Shown: piece by piece, positions 10,613 through 22,342 of the stretch
Layout of the letters: each line of letters starts with the position of its first letter
Numbering within the stretch: position 1 is the first letter of the stretch
Source: Gautieria morchelliformis
Lineage: Eukaryota; Basidiomycota; Agaricomycetes; Gomphales; Gomphaceae
Length of the DNA stretch: 64,000 nucleotides
NCBI GenBank assembly: GCA_015179125.1
Contig: WHVA01000010.1
Coordinates: 124,001 to 188,000 of the forward strand
Direction of reading: 5' to 3'
The notes under the pieces: generated by a model
What the model was told of the DNA's origin: nothing
Database searches by the model: none
The model's input: the letters and a program-made list of their open reading frames with translations, nothing else
Made by a program: the position numbers and the translations under genes

Positions 10613-11480
10613 TGCACTAATCGGGGGATTGGTGTATGCTCAGAACAAGGAAAGCATGCCAGCCTTGCAATCAGTGAAAGGTTCAGTGTTCATTTCTGGA
10701 TGGGAAATGGAAGCAGAAGGATGGTGTACTCATCTTACCTGACAGTGAAGATGAGGGGCCAACGCTAAAAAAAGCCAAGGCAATACTATTAAACCCGTTG
10801 GGTTCCAAACCGACGGTGGAAATTGGCCTGGATCCATGGGTGGAATATCTGAAGCCAGGTTGGGAGGGTTATCAACCTGCGATGGACATAATGCCAGGTG
10901 CATCGGTCAAGGACCTGCTTTGGGAATTGATCATGGAGACTTGGGTTGTACTGGACATGACCTGAGGATCTCTTGTGTTCCTGATCGGGATTCAAAAATA
11001 TCTTTGGACTTTGGTGAAGCAAGGGGATAGGCAAATTTTCCTCGCAGAGCAAGCTGGTAAACCGGGTTCTGGTGACTGAGGTACAGAAGGGGGTTCGGGG
11101 TCAGGAATGGGAAAGAAAGACAAAGGAAAGGGGAAACAGAAGGAAACAGAGGAAAATTTGGGAAATTGGGATGGGAAAAGTGATTTGTAAAGTATGGGGG
11201 ATGGAGATGTAAATATGGACGAGACTATGAAAGACATGTAACTAATTTTGAGGGGTTTTGGAATTCTAATCATTTTTCTTGGTGTTTTTTTGGGAACGGA
11301 ACAGAAACCGGAGAGACAGAGAGAGAGAGAGATAGAGAGAGACAGGCAGAATTGCCGAGAGAGAAATGCCAAGAACTACAAACTTAGCTATCCAGCAAAA
11401 TGGCTGAGACAGAACATAACAAAGAGTGTGAGAGTCTTACCTAAGAAAATGACTGTGAATGAGTGAAAAGAAATGGGGAG
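10613..11480. other. Unknown sequence right of C1, continuing the interrupted locus
   Basis: This is the DNA that was joined to 5643 before C1 inserted. One plus frame around 10790-10960 is open and reads VEIGLDPWVEYLKPGWEGY with further hydrophobic and acidic residues, but stops follow and no family is recognised. A GA-rich simple repeat lies at 11313-11343. No promoter, RNA gene or complete reading frame could be supported. Confidence 0.3.
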
Positions 11481-11493
11481 CTGAAGCTTGGGT

Positions 11494-12849
11494 TCAAGGA
11501 GCACATGGTCCAGGCTTGGCAGGGTAAGCAGAGTGGAAGTCAGTCACAAGGGCCCATGATGTCTCCTCATTGGTACCTTCATAACCAGCCCAATGGACAA
11601 GGTACAGGAGGTTACAAGGTCTTTGGCACAGGTTGATTTTGGAATCAAGGATCTTGGAAATCTCATACTCTGCCTCGCTGTCAATCTTGACTGGAGGCAG
11701 TAGAGACTGAACCCGATTTGGAATTGTGTTTGGGGTTGGGGGTTCAAGCATGGAGACATGGAAGACCAGGTGGACTGCCAGAAGGCTGTCAGGAAGCTGA
11801 AGGATGTAAGCTTGGGATCCGGCCTGGCCTATGATCTCGAAGGGACCAAGGTACTTGGCTAGCTTCTTTGAGGGCCAGGCTGTCTGGAAGAACTGCGCTT
11901 TTACAAACACTAAGGATCCAATCGCAAACTCAGGAGTGGGTGCATGACACACATCAGCTGGGACCTGGTACTGAGATTGAGCAAGTTTTATTTTCTCTTT
12001 CAGGGTAGCATGTAGCTGGTCAAGGTCAACTGCAGAGTCTTGGATGTGAGGTCCCATTCAGAGTGAACCATGAGGTTTGGGTTGTAGCCCTTGTTGGCAA
12101 AGAAAGGGGAAATGCTGGTAGTGGCACTGGGAGTATTATTGTATGCAAACTTGGCAAGTGGCAGCAACTCAGACCAGTTTTCCCGTTGATAGTTGCAATA
12201 CACATGGAGATACTGCTCCAGAGTTTGATTTACACATTTGGTTTGATCATTGCCTTCAGGATGATAATCTGAGATGAAACGCGGCTTCATGTTGAAGGCT
12301 TTGCTAAAGGACCAGAAAAAGTGTGAGTGATGTCACATGGCTTGGGACACCATGCTTTGAGAATATATGCAAGACAAAAAGGCGGGTGAGGTCGGTGGAA
12401 GTGACCATGTCATATGTCAGAATGAAGATTCTCTGCTTGGGTAAGTGGCAAACTACCACAAGGATCACAGTGAATCCCGAAGATCCTGAGAACTGCTCAA
12501 TGAAATCCATGGAGATGGAATTCCATGGCTGCTTGGGTATTGGAAGCTGCTGCAGGGAGCTGTAAGGCAAATGATGCTGGGACTTTGAATGCAAGCAAGT
12601 GGTACATGACTTGCAGAAGTCAATGATAAAAGACCACAGTGTGGGTGATCTGTATTCCTGTTGGATTAGTGCTAAGGTCTTATTTTGGCTGAAATGTCCT
12701 GAGAGTACATGATCATGTGTGTACTGGAGTACTGGGAGCCAAACATCGTCAGCATCAGGAACATATATATGGCAATCATGGGAGAAGAAGCCATCGTTGG
12801 TTTGTGTCCATCTCGGCCAACCAATACACTGTATTGACTTGCATGACAA
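11494..12849 (-). pseudogene. Decayed Ty3/gypsy integrase with chromodomain (family D)
   Basis: Read from 12849 leftwards, three frames add up to one integrase. They contain a zinc-binding part (HDHVLSGHFSQNKTLALI, then CKSCTTCLHSK), a DDE core (ISMDFIEQFSGS; YHPEGNDQTKCVNQTLEQYL), a C-terminal region (FVKAQFFQTAWPSKKLAKYL, GSQAYILQLPD) and a chromodomain (YEISKILDSKI, LLYLVHWAGYEGTNEETSW). It is clearly different from families C and E. Frameshifts near 12290 and 12000 and loss of everything upstream of integrase show a truncated relic. No LTR was found at either side. Confidence 0.8.
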
Positions 12850-14948
12850 TCAACTCACCTCATCCTCTTTGATTCTCAGCTATCCCAGCCCTCCCTCTAA
12901 GCAGGAGTCGTCATCTATCAGGGTTGGATTTGACTCGTCAGAGTCAACACAGTCTACCGACCGATGTGAGCCTTGAGAGTGTGCAAAGCCCGAGCAGACG
13001 CCCCACTGAAACGCGAAGGGCCAGCAACTTAACAGCAATGAGAACTGGCCAAAGATATTGCCTACTGTCACCCAGGACAGTGGCTGGGATGAATTGGGAC
13101 TTCTTGGAGAGCGGTCAGACTGGCCGCTGTCCAGTGCTTATTCGAGACCGGAAAGCATGAGCTTAACGAGGTTATGAGCCATCTGCCTCGTACAAGCCAT
13201 ATTCGCACGACTTCCAGCCTTAGTTCCCCTTTCACGCTTCCGCTTAGCACTTCCCCACAATTACCTTTTCACCTTCCATTCATCTCTTTCCTGCTGTCGT
13301 TCCTAACCATTGATGAATCAATGTTACACCTCATTTCTCATTCATAGCATATGTCTTCTCTTTTCCCCGTATCCCCCAGTCCGCATTTAAATTTGGAAGA
13401 CGACGAAGAGCCTCCACATGGAGCACTGAAGCTCCTTCTTAGCAACCCGGACAAATCACAGAATACCACGTAGTTGAAACTGAAAGCTGGGATAGACCGA
13501 TCTGAGATGTCCGGAGATACTAATAGTGAGTTCGACCAGGATACCAGTCTGGCGGCCCTTGAAGGTTTAGTGGAGGGTGGAGTGATGGCCTGGAAGGAGG
13601 TAAAGGCCTGGAATGCTGGTGACGCTAGGTCATTGGCGTGTAGAAGATACATTGAAATCCAAGGTGTAAGCTCTTGCACGCATATTCTCCCTTACGGTAT
13701 CACTCGTTTTTTGACCTCTCCGGCTTCCTTAAGCAACAATATCCTATGATCGCTTTATGGTGGTTTATTGTATTGCTCGCCTTGTAAAGCACTGAAAAAA
13801 ACATTTATCATACTGATTCATACAGTAGGGGTGGTTCGTGTCCTGCGCGTCATACTATGGTTTTGAAAGTGTTATCTCGGCAAATGCTACAACCCTTCCT
13901 TACAAGTGGATACAAAACAAAAAAAAGTGCTCTCCCTAGACTCCCTCCAATGCACGCTCAAATTCTCAGATGAGGCCTTGTTCGAGGCAGTACTAACGTT
14001 CTTCTAGTGACATAACGTCGTCGTCACAGCACAGTACCTGTAAGTGCTGTAGGCCACAAAAAGGGGAGCCTCGCTGTAGAACCGCTCACCCTATGTAGGA
14101 GTCAGGGTGCATATATATATGATACATGCACTTGCAGTTTACACAATGAGTCAGTACAAAATGCACCCTAACACGTATGTACTGCCGAATCCGGCTCGAT
14201 GCGAACATATTTCTACGATTTTATTTGGGTATATTTCATGAATATTTTGTTATTTTGTTGTCGTCGTTGTCCATGACGACGAGCACGAGTGGCAATCTGA
14301 GCCTCGTATTCGTATTCTGCTCGACGAGTACTTATGTCTACAATTTTTTCGTATTTATCTCATGGATTTCTAGAGTGATGCCGAGGTCGACGACGACAAC
14401 GACGAGCACGATGTTGCCCGTCGTCGTTTGTCGACGGAGCCCGTGTGCCTGCGTGATGAAGCCGACGCCCGTTGACGCCATGTGTCATGCCCCGCTGACT
14501 CACCTTGTCCCAGGAACCGCATGAGCTGACACAGGACGCGTTCAGCGCTACTAACTTGGCAGGCGCCCATCTCCAGATCTAGTTCCCATCGGGAAGAGCT
14601 TAGCAATAGTACACCCTTTTTAGCCAGTTGCAGCATTCTCCCCATATGATGTACGCGTTTATCCACTGCATCCGACATAGCAACCTTGCATCAAACGATA
14701 TACATATGGTCTCATTGAGGTGATTTTTACTTCTCGCATAACTAGCTGCTCCACGTCATCTGTGGCCCTTGAATTCACGTGCCTGAATATTTATTCACCA
14801 GTGGCTGAATATTCACGGGGTAATAAGGGTGGTTGAAGCATATGTGCTTCCGGTCTTATCTTGTTCATTTACCCAATCAGTTACCGTCAGCCCACTTTCA
14901 GACCATCCTCAAGAAGTGCGCCCTGCTATGATGTACGCATTTTGAATG
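12850..14948. other. About 2.1 kb without a recognisable gene
   Basis: Only short frames occur here, such as 13474-13749, which begins with TTG and matches nothing I know. Around 14250-14480 there are CGACGACGA-type simple repeats on both strands, which open several frames spuriously. A short ATATATAT run lies near 14112. This may be host intergenic DNA flanking the inverted duplication; no regulatory site or RNA gene could be supported. Confidence 0.4.
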
Positions 14949-15317
14949 ATGTACGCGGTTTGACTGCTCCGACCTCTGACATTACCTTACAGAAAGCCAT
15001 TAAGATCAAAAGGGACCCAGGCACGAAAGATCACTGAGCTGGGCATCTCGTTAAACTAGGTTCACATCGACCATGCGGAGCATGGCTTGAAGTCGCGTTC
15101 CAAATTTGAACGTATCAAGATGCCGACACCCACTCCCACCGCATGCGGAAAAATGGATATGAAGCCTGACACTTTTTTGACATGAGATTTTCTACGCTCG
15201 CAGCCTTCGGCAATGCTCAGTGAGTGCTACTGTCTGACTAGATCGACTACAAAGACTTTCGAGGCCCAATAATCTCGAATTCAAAAGGTTGTTGCCTGCT
15301 GCTTTCGGCAGACTTGG

Positions 15318-18189
15318 ATGTCTTCAATCACAATCGAGGACATGGACAGAGCTACACATATCCGAGATAAATCCCAAGAGAGGAGGATGAAACCAGAGTC
15401 ATCCCCGACGCAGAATAATTCCACGAAGCCTGGAGCGGCCAATGAGCTACAGATTTTACCCCACAATAATGTTCCCGTGGTATGTGTCTCGTTGATGATG
15501 GCAATGTTCTTGGTGTGTCACTACTACATACCTTGCTCACCGCCCGAAATGTGTGAACTCATCCGTTCCGCCAAGGCCGGTCTCGATCAAACCATGTATG
15601 AACACAAGCAGGAAGTCATCGTTGACATACTGACAGGCAATGCCGCAGCGTCACGACGGCATTACCGACCATTGTCGCCCAACTCGGAGGCGGAAAGGAC
15701 TACGCATGGGTTGGCAGGTGAGTTGGTTTACTGATGTCCGATTATATCCTGATAAAAAGCAGTGCTTATCTGCTTGCATCTGCTTCGTTGAACCCCCTCT
15801 ACGGCAAATTGGCAGATGTCATGGGACGCAAGTTCGTTTTCTACCCGGCGATGTGCTTGTTCCTTGTAAGCCTACCAAAAATTGTTTCATATGGTGCTAA
15901 TACACTTGTATATGACAGCTTGGTTCTGCATTATGTGGCGCGGCTCAAACGATGGACTGGTTGATCGTCTCCCGAGCAATTCAAGGCGCGGGCTTTGGCG
16001 GTAGGAGTTGTAATGTTCATGGTTCTGGTCCTTATTCATTCGGCACATTTGCCAGGCATAGTTCAAATGGTACAGATCATTATTGCAGATATCTTCAGCC
16101 TCGAAGAGTGAGTTTTGTAGCCCTTCTTGACTACTAAGATTACATTATATAGCAAGTCGGGGAAAGTACGGTGGCTACATTGGTGCTGCGTTTGGAATCG
16201 CAACGTGAGTAACATGAGCTATCAGGAATTAAGTATGACGAAACGGCGAGACAGTATTGCTGGTCCTTTGATAGGAGGGGTAAGAGCCCACGACTCCACA
16301 TTTTTCTCAGTTCTTCCCTCTGATATCCAAGCGAAGGCCCTCACAGACCACATAAGCTGGCGCTGGTATGTTAATTAGTCTTCATCCCTCACATTATCGT
16401 AGTTGACTCTACTTAGGTGCTTCTGGGTGAACCTGTGAGTCAAGCACACCATGAATGATGAGTCCTTGATAATAGGCCGGTATACCCTTCAAGCCCCACG
16501 GGCGGAGCTGCGACTATCCTTCTGTTTTTCTTCCTCAACCTCAATCCCCATCAGGGCAAGACATTCCGGGAACACGTGCGCCAGTTCGACTTTGTAGGAC
16601 TCCTCCTGCTGGTCATCGGCATTACATGCGTTCTTCTCGGATTCAATGAGAGCGGAACGGCGTGTATGTTCCGATTCCATTAAATATGGATATGTTTTGA
16701 CAAACCTGACTGAGTATTATCTGGCAGGGAATTCTCCGGCGACCATCTCACTGCTCGTGGTAGGGTTTGTCGTACTGGTTATTGGGGGTATATACGAAGT
16801 GTGGACAAAGCGCTCCCCGATTATCCCCCACGGATTTTTAAGGTGGGCCAATTCCATCAAATTCGAACACGACTGACCTCTTTCTAGACACGTACAACTG
16901 GGCTACTCCTCATCAGCGTATTTTTACACAGCTTCTCCTACGTTGCTGGTGATGTCGTCCACCATATATATATATATATACCTTATGTGCAAACAGCTGC
17001 ATTCTACTTGCCCTTATATTTTCAGGTCCTTCGTGCATCCGCAACACGAGCGGGAATACAGTGAGCTACCTCACCATGTGACGAGATCTCACATCGAGAT
17101 TTGTCCCAGGATGCTTTCTTTCGCTTTGGCGATATCGTTTACGTCCACAGGAGCCGGGCATGTGGTAGCCAGGATAGGGGACTATAGACCCGTGATTTGG
17201 TTTTCATGGGTTGGTAAACGCTCTAAGTTCCTGGCCTGGCGTTGGGCCACGCGGTGTTGACAGACGTTGGCATTTAGTGTGTATCATGTTTGGGATATGG
17301 TTTAATGATCATGCTAGATGATACGTCTTCGCTGTACGTTTTTTTTTTCCCACTGGTGGTGATTGCTTGGTCATCAACTGTTTCAGGGCCGAACAAGTCA
17401 TTTACCCACTGATAGCAGGCATTGGAATCGGCGGTTTGTTCCAGCCACCTCTGGTAGGAGTGCAAGCAGCGATGCCAGTGAAAGACATGGCTACCGCTAC
17501 AGTGACTATGGGCCTTATTAAGTGAGTTCGGTTGCCTTGTTCTGTTATTATATATTATATCAAGATGATTTAGGACCTTGGGAGCTACAATTGGAGTCAG
17601 TGTTGGTCAGGCAATCTGGACTTCCGTGAGCCCACATTCTTTCCCCAACCGGATGTGTATCGTAGAATACCTCGTTTATTTTCCGCAGGAGCTGCGCAGG
17701 AGAACCGTCAGCATTCCAAATTTTGGCCTGAGCATACAGAGTGGAGCTCTGGTGGACAGCGTCCGCCAGATACAACACATTCAGGTTAGATCTAGTACTG
17801 TATGTTTTACCAACTCGACGATCTGAATTGGAACAGCCTGAATCTTTGCGACAAGAAGTATTACATGCCTACTCGAAGAGTATATCCACCATATGGATAG
17901 TCGCCACACCGCTTTGTGGGGTGGGCTTCATCATGGGTGCGTAGCACAGGATTGCGATATGATCAATGTCACTGAACATTTGGCGAATGAAGTGCTTTTT
18001 TTGAAGAAATATACCCTCAAACGCGAAGTAATTCACAGCGGGAAAAATGGTACACGGGGAACTCAGATGCCTGATGCTGGGCTTGTGACTCCTACGGATC
18101 CACTTTCCAGTGTCGAGAAGGGAATGCACAATGATGCCTCCACCACAACGAATGATACTTTGTCAGCCGTCAATCAAGATGGAGAGTAG
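15318..18189 (+). pseudogene. DHA2-type MFS transporter, copy 1, one frameshift
   Basis: A proton-driven drug or metabolite exporter of the major facilitator superfamily, split by many short GT-AG introns. Exons give a hydrophilic N-terminus (MSSITIEDMDRATHIRD), then VPVVCVSLMMAMFL, LDQTIV, TTALPTIVAQLGGG (the LDxTIVxxALP signature of DHA2 drug:H+ antiporters), AYLLASASLNPLYGKLADVM followed by GRK (the loop 2-3 motif), DWLIVSRAIQGAGFGG, YGGYIGAAFGIAT, DHISWRW CFWVNLPV, and a C-terminal part with GATIGVSVGQAIWTS. The product would sit in the plasma or vacuolar membrane; the substrate cannot be told. Near 16830-16835 it has five C where copy 2 (30962-33841, minus) has six, turning PIIPPRIFK into PIIPHGFLR and losing the frame, so this copy is probably inactive. 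Confidence 0.8.
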
Positions 18190-18716
18190 GACTGCTGCAC
18201 CAGGTCACGACATGGGAATAGGCTATCAGGTCTTCTGTGTGGGTACGAGGCATTATTAAGCGATTGAGTTCGCATCACCACACACGTGATGCAGATGAAA
18301 GCCCCGTATATAGGGAGAGGGAATGTAATAAATCTGTATAACATCATAGTACAGCAGAACATGATCGCCACTTGATGTGGTAGCGTTCCATGGTGGGCTT
18401 CGCCCCATGTACACCACATCATAGACACAGTCTGAGCAAAATTGACATCTACTAACCAGTGTTGCCTTTGATGGTTTTTAGTCATTACCTCGACTTGGTG
18501 GAATATTTGTGTGGAGAAACTCACGCAAAATCCGAAATCTATGTCGAATATACTTAGGGTGGCTGATTGTTCAATAGTTGTTGTATGCCTTCAGCTCGGA
18601 CAAATTTGGGGGAAATGTTTTTCTGGCAGCAGAGCGCCATGCGAACCTTCAGATGGTTGATTCCCGTTGAATCTCTAGAGGATCAAATATAAAGGAATCA
18701 TCAATTATGGCACTTC
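18190..18716. other. Duplicated 3' flank of transporter copy 1
   Basis: This sequence is repeated at 30429-30961. A minus-strand open frame (18174-18524, MSFSTQIFHQVEVMTKNHQR) exists in both copies, but its C-terminal half differs in sequence and length, there is no known domain, and it overlaps the transporter stop. It is more likely untranslated or intergenic DNA than a gene. Confidence 0.4.
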
Positions 18717-18764
18717 TGTAAGAGCAACCCTCACTAGTTGTGGAGATCACACAGTCACGACCTG
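18717..18764 (-). mobile_element. 48-bp remnant of an LTR-C-like repeat
   Basis: Reverse-complemented, this reads ACTAGTGAGGGTTGCTCTTACA and the bases before it, the conserved 3' end of the LTR copy at 30075-30428. Homology between the inverted arms ends inside it (18764 against 30381). Confidence 0.7.
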
Positions 18765-18769
18765 TTTGT

Positions 18770-18960
18770 ACTGGAGAATGAGAAGTCAAAGGTCTTGAGC
18801 CACAGGAACATAAGTTCAGTTGTCAAGCTTGAGCAAGCCCTTGTGATCTGTGGTCCATCTCAGGTCATTAGTCAAGCCGAGGTGCAACTTGGCTATGGGG
18901 TCGGAGGCAAGGTTAGCGAGGATGTCAGCTCGGATCTGCTTGGTGTCAAGCAGTGAAGCG
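18770..18960 (-). pseudogene. Gypsy fragment: region before the integrase zinc domain
   Basis: On the minus strand the DNA reads DILANLASDPIAKLHLGLTN, then a Trp/Thr-rich stretch and GLLKLDN-TYVP. This resembles the tether between RNase H and the H2C2 zinc domain in fungal gypsy polyproteins. It contains stops and is a scrap only. Confidence 0.5.
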
Positions 18961-19084
18961 GCTCAGAGTACAATGGGAGTGAGGTTAGTAGCTCTAAGGG
19001 ACAATGCCAATTGGTGTTGAGTAAACACTGGCCATAAGTTTTGTCGGTTTATGGTGGCATTGTCGCTATTCCCCTCTTTAAGGT

Positions 19085-19345
19085 AGACATCCCAGTTACT
19101 TCCACAACATCCTCATCTTCTTGAGGAACAAGGAAGATCATCAGAGCATGTCTGAATGGTCCTCACCTGACTCCACTAACAGAACCTCTAAGCCGGAGAA
19201 GTGTCTCTTCCATTCAGACTGGGTTGAACTCCTTGGATTCATCATTTCCTCTGCTGGTGTCACCATAGATGTCGAGGAAGCCACCACCATCATGAGGTGG
19301 CCTGCCCTGACCAGTCTTCATGAAGTCCACTCAGTTATATTTACC
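19085..19345 (+). pseudogene. Gypsy reverse transcriptase fragment
   Basis: The frame reads FHNILIFLRNKEDH, where active enzymes have a YxDD box, then KPEKCLFHSDWVELLGFIIS, SAGVTID and WPALTSLHEV. This is the end of the palm and the thumb of a gypsy reverse transcriptase. The catalytic Asp pair is replaced (HN), and a shift separates the blocks. It runs straight into an LTR-B-like sequence. Confidence 0.7.
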
Positions 19346-20334
19346 TCACCTCTATCCCCTCATATGCTTGCCCCAGACCCTTGCCCTCACCCATATATAC
19401 GCCCACCTGTATGCACTCTTGTTCTTCAGTCTGAATATTGACTCTTATACACCTTTGATCCTTAGCCAGTTTCTAAGCCTTTGCCTCTTGATCTAAACCT
19501 TGCCTCTTATTCCTCTATCTAGGAAATTGGGACTGGCATGTAGGGCAGGCACAGCACATAAGCTGAATCGAAGTCCCTTTCCAACCTCTCTCCCAGAACC
19601 TCACTCTGTAACCTCAGACCCCACCCTGGACCACCCTCCTGAGCTCAGTCAACCCCCCTCTGAGGAGGATGTTCAGATTGACAATAATGTACATTCTTCT
19701 AGGATATATTATATATCTTTTAAAATATCAACCCTAACCAAATTCATAGTCCATCATTTTGAGCAATTTGTATATTGTGGGTATCCTAAATTTTTTTGAA
19801 TATTTTGATATTTTAAAAATATGTTTGTATGTGCTGAAACATAAAGTGTACTGAGGTAACAGAGCAATTTCAGATAGGATTTGGATGACTATATGTTAAA
19901 AGTATATATGAAGCTTGTTAGATGTACGATGAATGATAGAATGTAGAGGCAAGTATGGACTATAAGAGTATATGTTAGAAGTATATATGAAGCTTGTTAG
20001 ATGTATGATGACAGAATGCAGAAGCAAGTATGAACAATAACTCTACTGTATTATTATATATGGTTGATAGATCTGATTAGAAGGTATGTGTAAAATAATA
20101 TGCATGCATAGTGCAAATATATATAACTATTGGTGTTTAGACAACAGGGTATATACCCTTTCCTGGGGGAGCTGCAGACTGTGAGAAAGAACTTTAGGGC
20201 TAGGATTAAGCATGCCTTACAGGTTCTGGCCACTGTCTCAATTATGATATATTTTATGAAATATAGATTAGCTAAGCTGTATATACATATATATGACAGT
20301 TATAAACATCTGCCTGAAGGATTGTTTCATAACA
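19346..20334 (+). mobile_element. Diverged LTR-B-like repeat with an AT-rich insertion
   Basis: From 19346 to about 19670 the order of blocks is that of LTR-B: TATATACGCCCACC, CTTCAGTCTGAATATTGAC, CACAGCACATAAGCTGAA. The LTR-B 3' end (GAAGGATTGT then CATAACA) reappears only at 20310-20334. The 640 bp between is AT-rich and absent from other LTR-B copies, so it looks inserted. It contains a direct repeat of about 70 bp (19890 and 19960). Confidence 0.5.
19888..20034. repeat. Two tandem copies of an about 70-bp AT-rich unit
   Basis: Both units contain AGTATATATGAAGCTTGTTA followed by GATGTA and end with CAAGTATGRAC. They differ by a few substitutions and a small gap. Confidence 0.75.
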
Positions 20335-20979
20335 CCTGACCGGCACTGAGAGGTACAGGTGGGACTGGCGGGTTGGCATAACGGTGACAGAACAGGGGAT
20401 TTTTTGAAATGTTCAAAGCACTCCATGCATGACAGGCCTCTATCATCAGTGTGATTTGGCTACCTTCGGTGTGGGTGAAATAATGTGTGATAGGCATATT
20501 GAACAGCTGAGTGTGGAGAGTTCTGATATACTGTTAAGACTGGAAGTTGTACTGAGACTTGGCCTGAGATGTGGGCTGAGCTGAGGTTCAGAATGGAGGG
20601 CTTGGCTTCAATTTGTAGGTTGCCACTCAGTGTTCCACCCTATATTTCAGAGTGAAGTTCAGCTTCAAGCTGAGGGGTTCGGGGATCAGATATTAGATGA
20701 GGTCATGAGGGACTCAAGTACAAGATCTAAGTTGATATCAGAACAGAGGAAATAGAGTACATGACAGGGGTTTATATACAAAAAGCAGGGATCAGAGGGT
20801 GTCAAAATTGGATTTTGGGTATTTCATATCATGTGTCAGTAAATCATGAATAGGTGAAGATGGCGAATACCTGAATGCCTTGTGCAGTGAAAGATGTCGT
20901 TTGGTGAAGGGGGCCGATCCTGTAAAGGTATGTAAAGTGTAGGGTGATCTAAGTAAAGGACCCTGGTCTACATTCGAAA
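20335..20979. other. 645 bp with nothing recognised
   Basis: No frame of useful length, no known repeat and no RNA gene was identified. Composition is GT-rich on the plus strand, unlike both neighbours. Confidence 0.4.
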
Positions 20980-21440
20980 TGAATGGCTCGTGTAGCTCAA
21001 CAATGTAACATATGAGGTTCAACAGAAAGGACATTCCAGTTTGAATGATCCCTTCAATGGCGAAGGCTCTCCTGCACCTTAACCAACAGCAAGGTGAGGC
21101 CCTGAAGGGCGAAGTAGTGGAGACAAAAGGTGACGACTCATGAGTGAAGTCCCAGTCCTTCATAAGGTGGTAACCTAGAAGGGGAGGCTCAGGATGATGA
21201 TCATGACATGGCAAGGTAGTGCACAAGGAAGACATATGACAATTGAGCTAGAGAATGTACATGCGAATGCAAGCTACTTATACTGAAGAGATATGGGGTA
21301 GCAGCGAATAGGGAGGTTGTGATGGGTTTGAATGATACCAGAGATGTAGGGATGGGGTACATAATAGACAAGCCACAGATATAATAGGAGTAAGAGTTTG
21401 ATTAGAACATGAAATAATGGGGAGGTATATTAGTGAAGAG
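20980..21440 (-). mobile_element. Old, diverged LTR-A fragment
   Basis: The blocks AACAATGTAACATATGAGGT, CTTCAATGGCGAAGG, GACAATTGAGCTAGAGAAT and ATACTGAAGAGAT follow the order of LTR-A read on the minus strand (compare 40-360). Many substitutions and small gaps separate it from the other copies. Confidence 0.55.
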
Positions 21441-21488
21441 TGAAATGGGATAACATGCCTTTGGACCCACATACATCCAAGCCCACGC

Positions 21489-21970
21489 TGTCAGAGGACA
21501 CCCTGTTTTCCAGTTCCAACACCACACCAAGTTCCAACTCCATTTCTGACTCCACTTCCAGTTCCGCTTCAATTTCCGACTCCGCTTTAGGAAATGATTC
21601 CGCTTCTGGCAGAACTTCCACCAGTTCGGTTCGCCTTGCCAATTCCACTCCACTTTCCAACTTCCGCTCTCAGAACAGTGTCGGGAGTCAAGCAGCTTGG
21701 GTAATAGGTGGCATCAAGGGTCGATCAAGGGTCGGGGAGGTCAGGGGGATGCAGGGTTGATGGCGAGTGCCGAGTGTTGTCCCTGGCTGCGGAGCGTAGT
21801 ATAATATGGGCTCACTGACATTGGGGGTCCTTAGACTTTTCTCTTCGGATTTCCCTTTGTCAGGTGAGAATCCCTTCTCTTGTATACTCTATTCATTTAT
21901 ACATACTTCGGATTTCCCCTTGTCAATTGTGGTAGTGTGACCTCCACAGCCAGCTAGGGTTGCCCTTACA
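21489..21970 (+). mobile_element. Solo LTR-C
   Basis: The 482-bp copy runs from TGTCAGAGGACACC to GGTTGCCCTTACA, with the TTCC-rich U3 and the two GGATTTCC blocks typical of C1 and C2. The 5-bp flanks (cacgc and cgtgc) do not match, so TSD support is missing. It could derive from recombination or be old. Confidence 0.85.
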
Positions 21971-22342
21971 CGTGCTACCTCTCAGCCCAAGGGCTTGACC
22001 CTGTGTGAAAGGTAAGCGGGGCATGCTGCAAATACTCTCTGACAATACAAATCATCAGTGTGGACTTAGAGACAATGGATGGGGGTAGTGATATATTACA
22101 ACATTGATTGGAGGTGGTTTGTGGCAGGAGTGATGGTGAATGATGTGACTGGTGAAGGTGCTTGGCAAACACACCAAACAGCGAATGAGGTAAAGGGATA
22201 TGTGATGAATAGATGATGACATGAATGGGTGTGTTGGTGGATGATGGGTCTGGTTAGCAACAGGCAAGTCCTCTCAGTGGGTCATTGCATGAATATGTAG
22301 GGATTAGAGGATTGAGGCTGGTAAGTGGAGAACGCAGGGTCG
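21971..22342. other. 372 bp with nothing recognised
   Basis: The stretch is rich in GATG/TGGTG on the plus strand. It is the left flank of the copia element, and no coding or repeat identity could be assigned. Confidence 0.4.

Larger units (their letters stand above)
14949..18764 (+). repeat. Inverted duplication, arm 1
   Basis: This segment is repeated in reverse orientation at 30381-37292. Homology covers about 130 bp upstream sequence, the whole transporter gene with its introns, about 530 bp downstream, and the last 48 bp of an LTR. By eye the arms agree at well over 90 percent of positions, and most differences are single bases. In arm 2 a 3.07-kb insertion (34084-37155) separates the first 130 bp from the rest; arm 1 preserves the empty site near 15080. 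The arms are about 11.6 kb apart. Confidence 0.85.

Noticed and set aside
14370..14678. Frames over the CGACGACGA repeats
   Set aside because: Simple-sequence repeats open both strands; no domain or splice structure.
16960..16982. TATATATA run as promoter
   Set aside because: It lies inside an intron of the transporter gene, and the same intron in copy 2 also has it.
18174..18524. Minus-strand frame conserved in both inverted arms
   Set aside because: Conservation is explained by the duplication. The C-terminal halves differ and there is no known domain.
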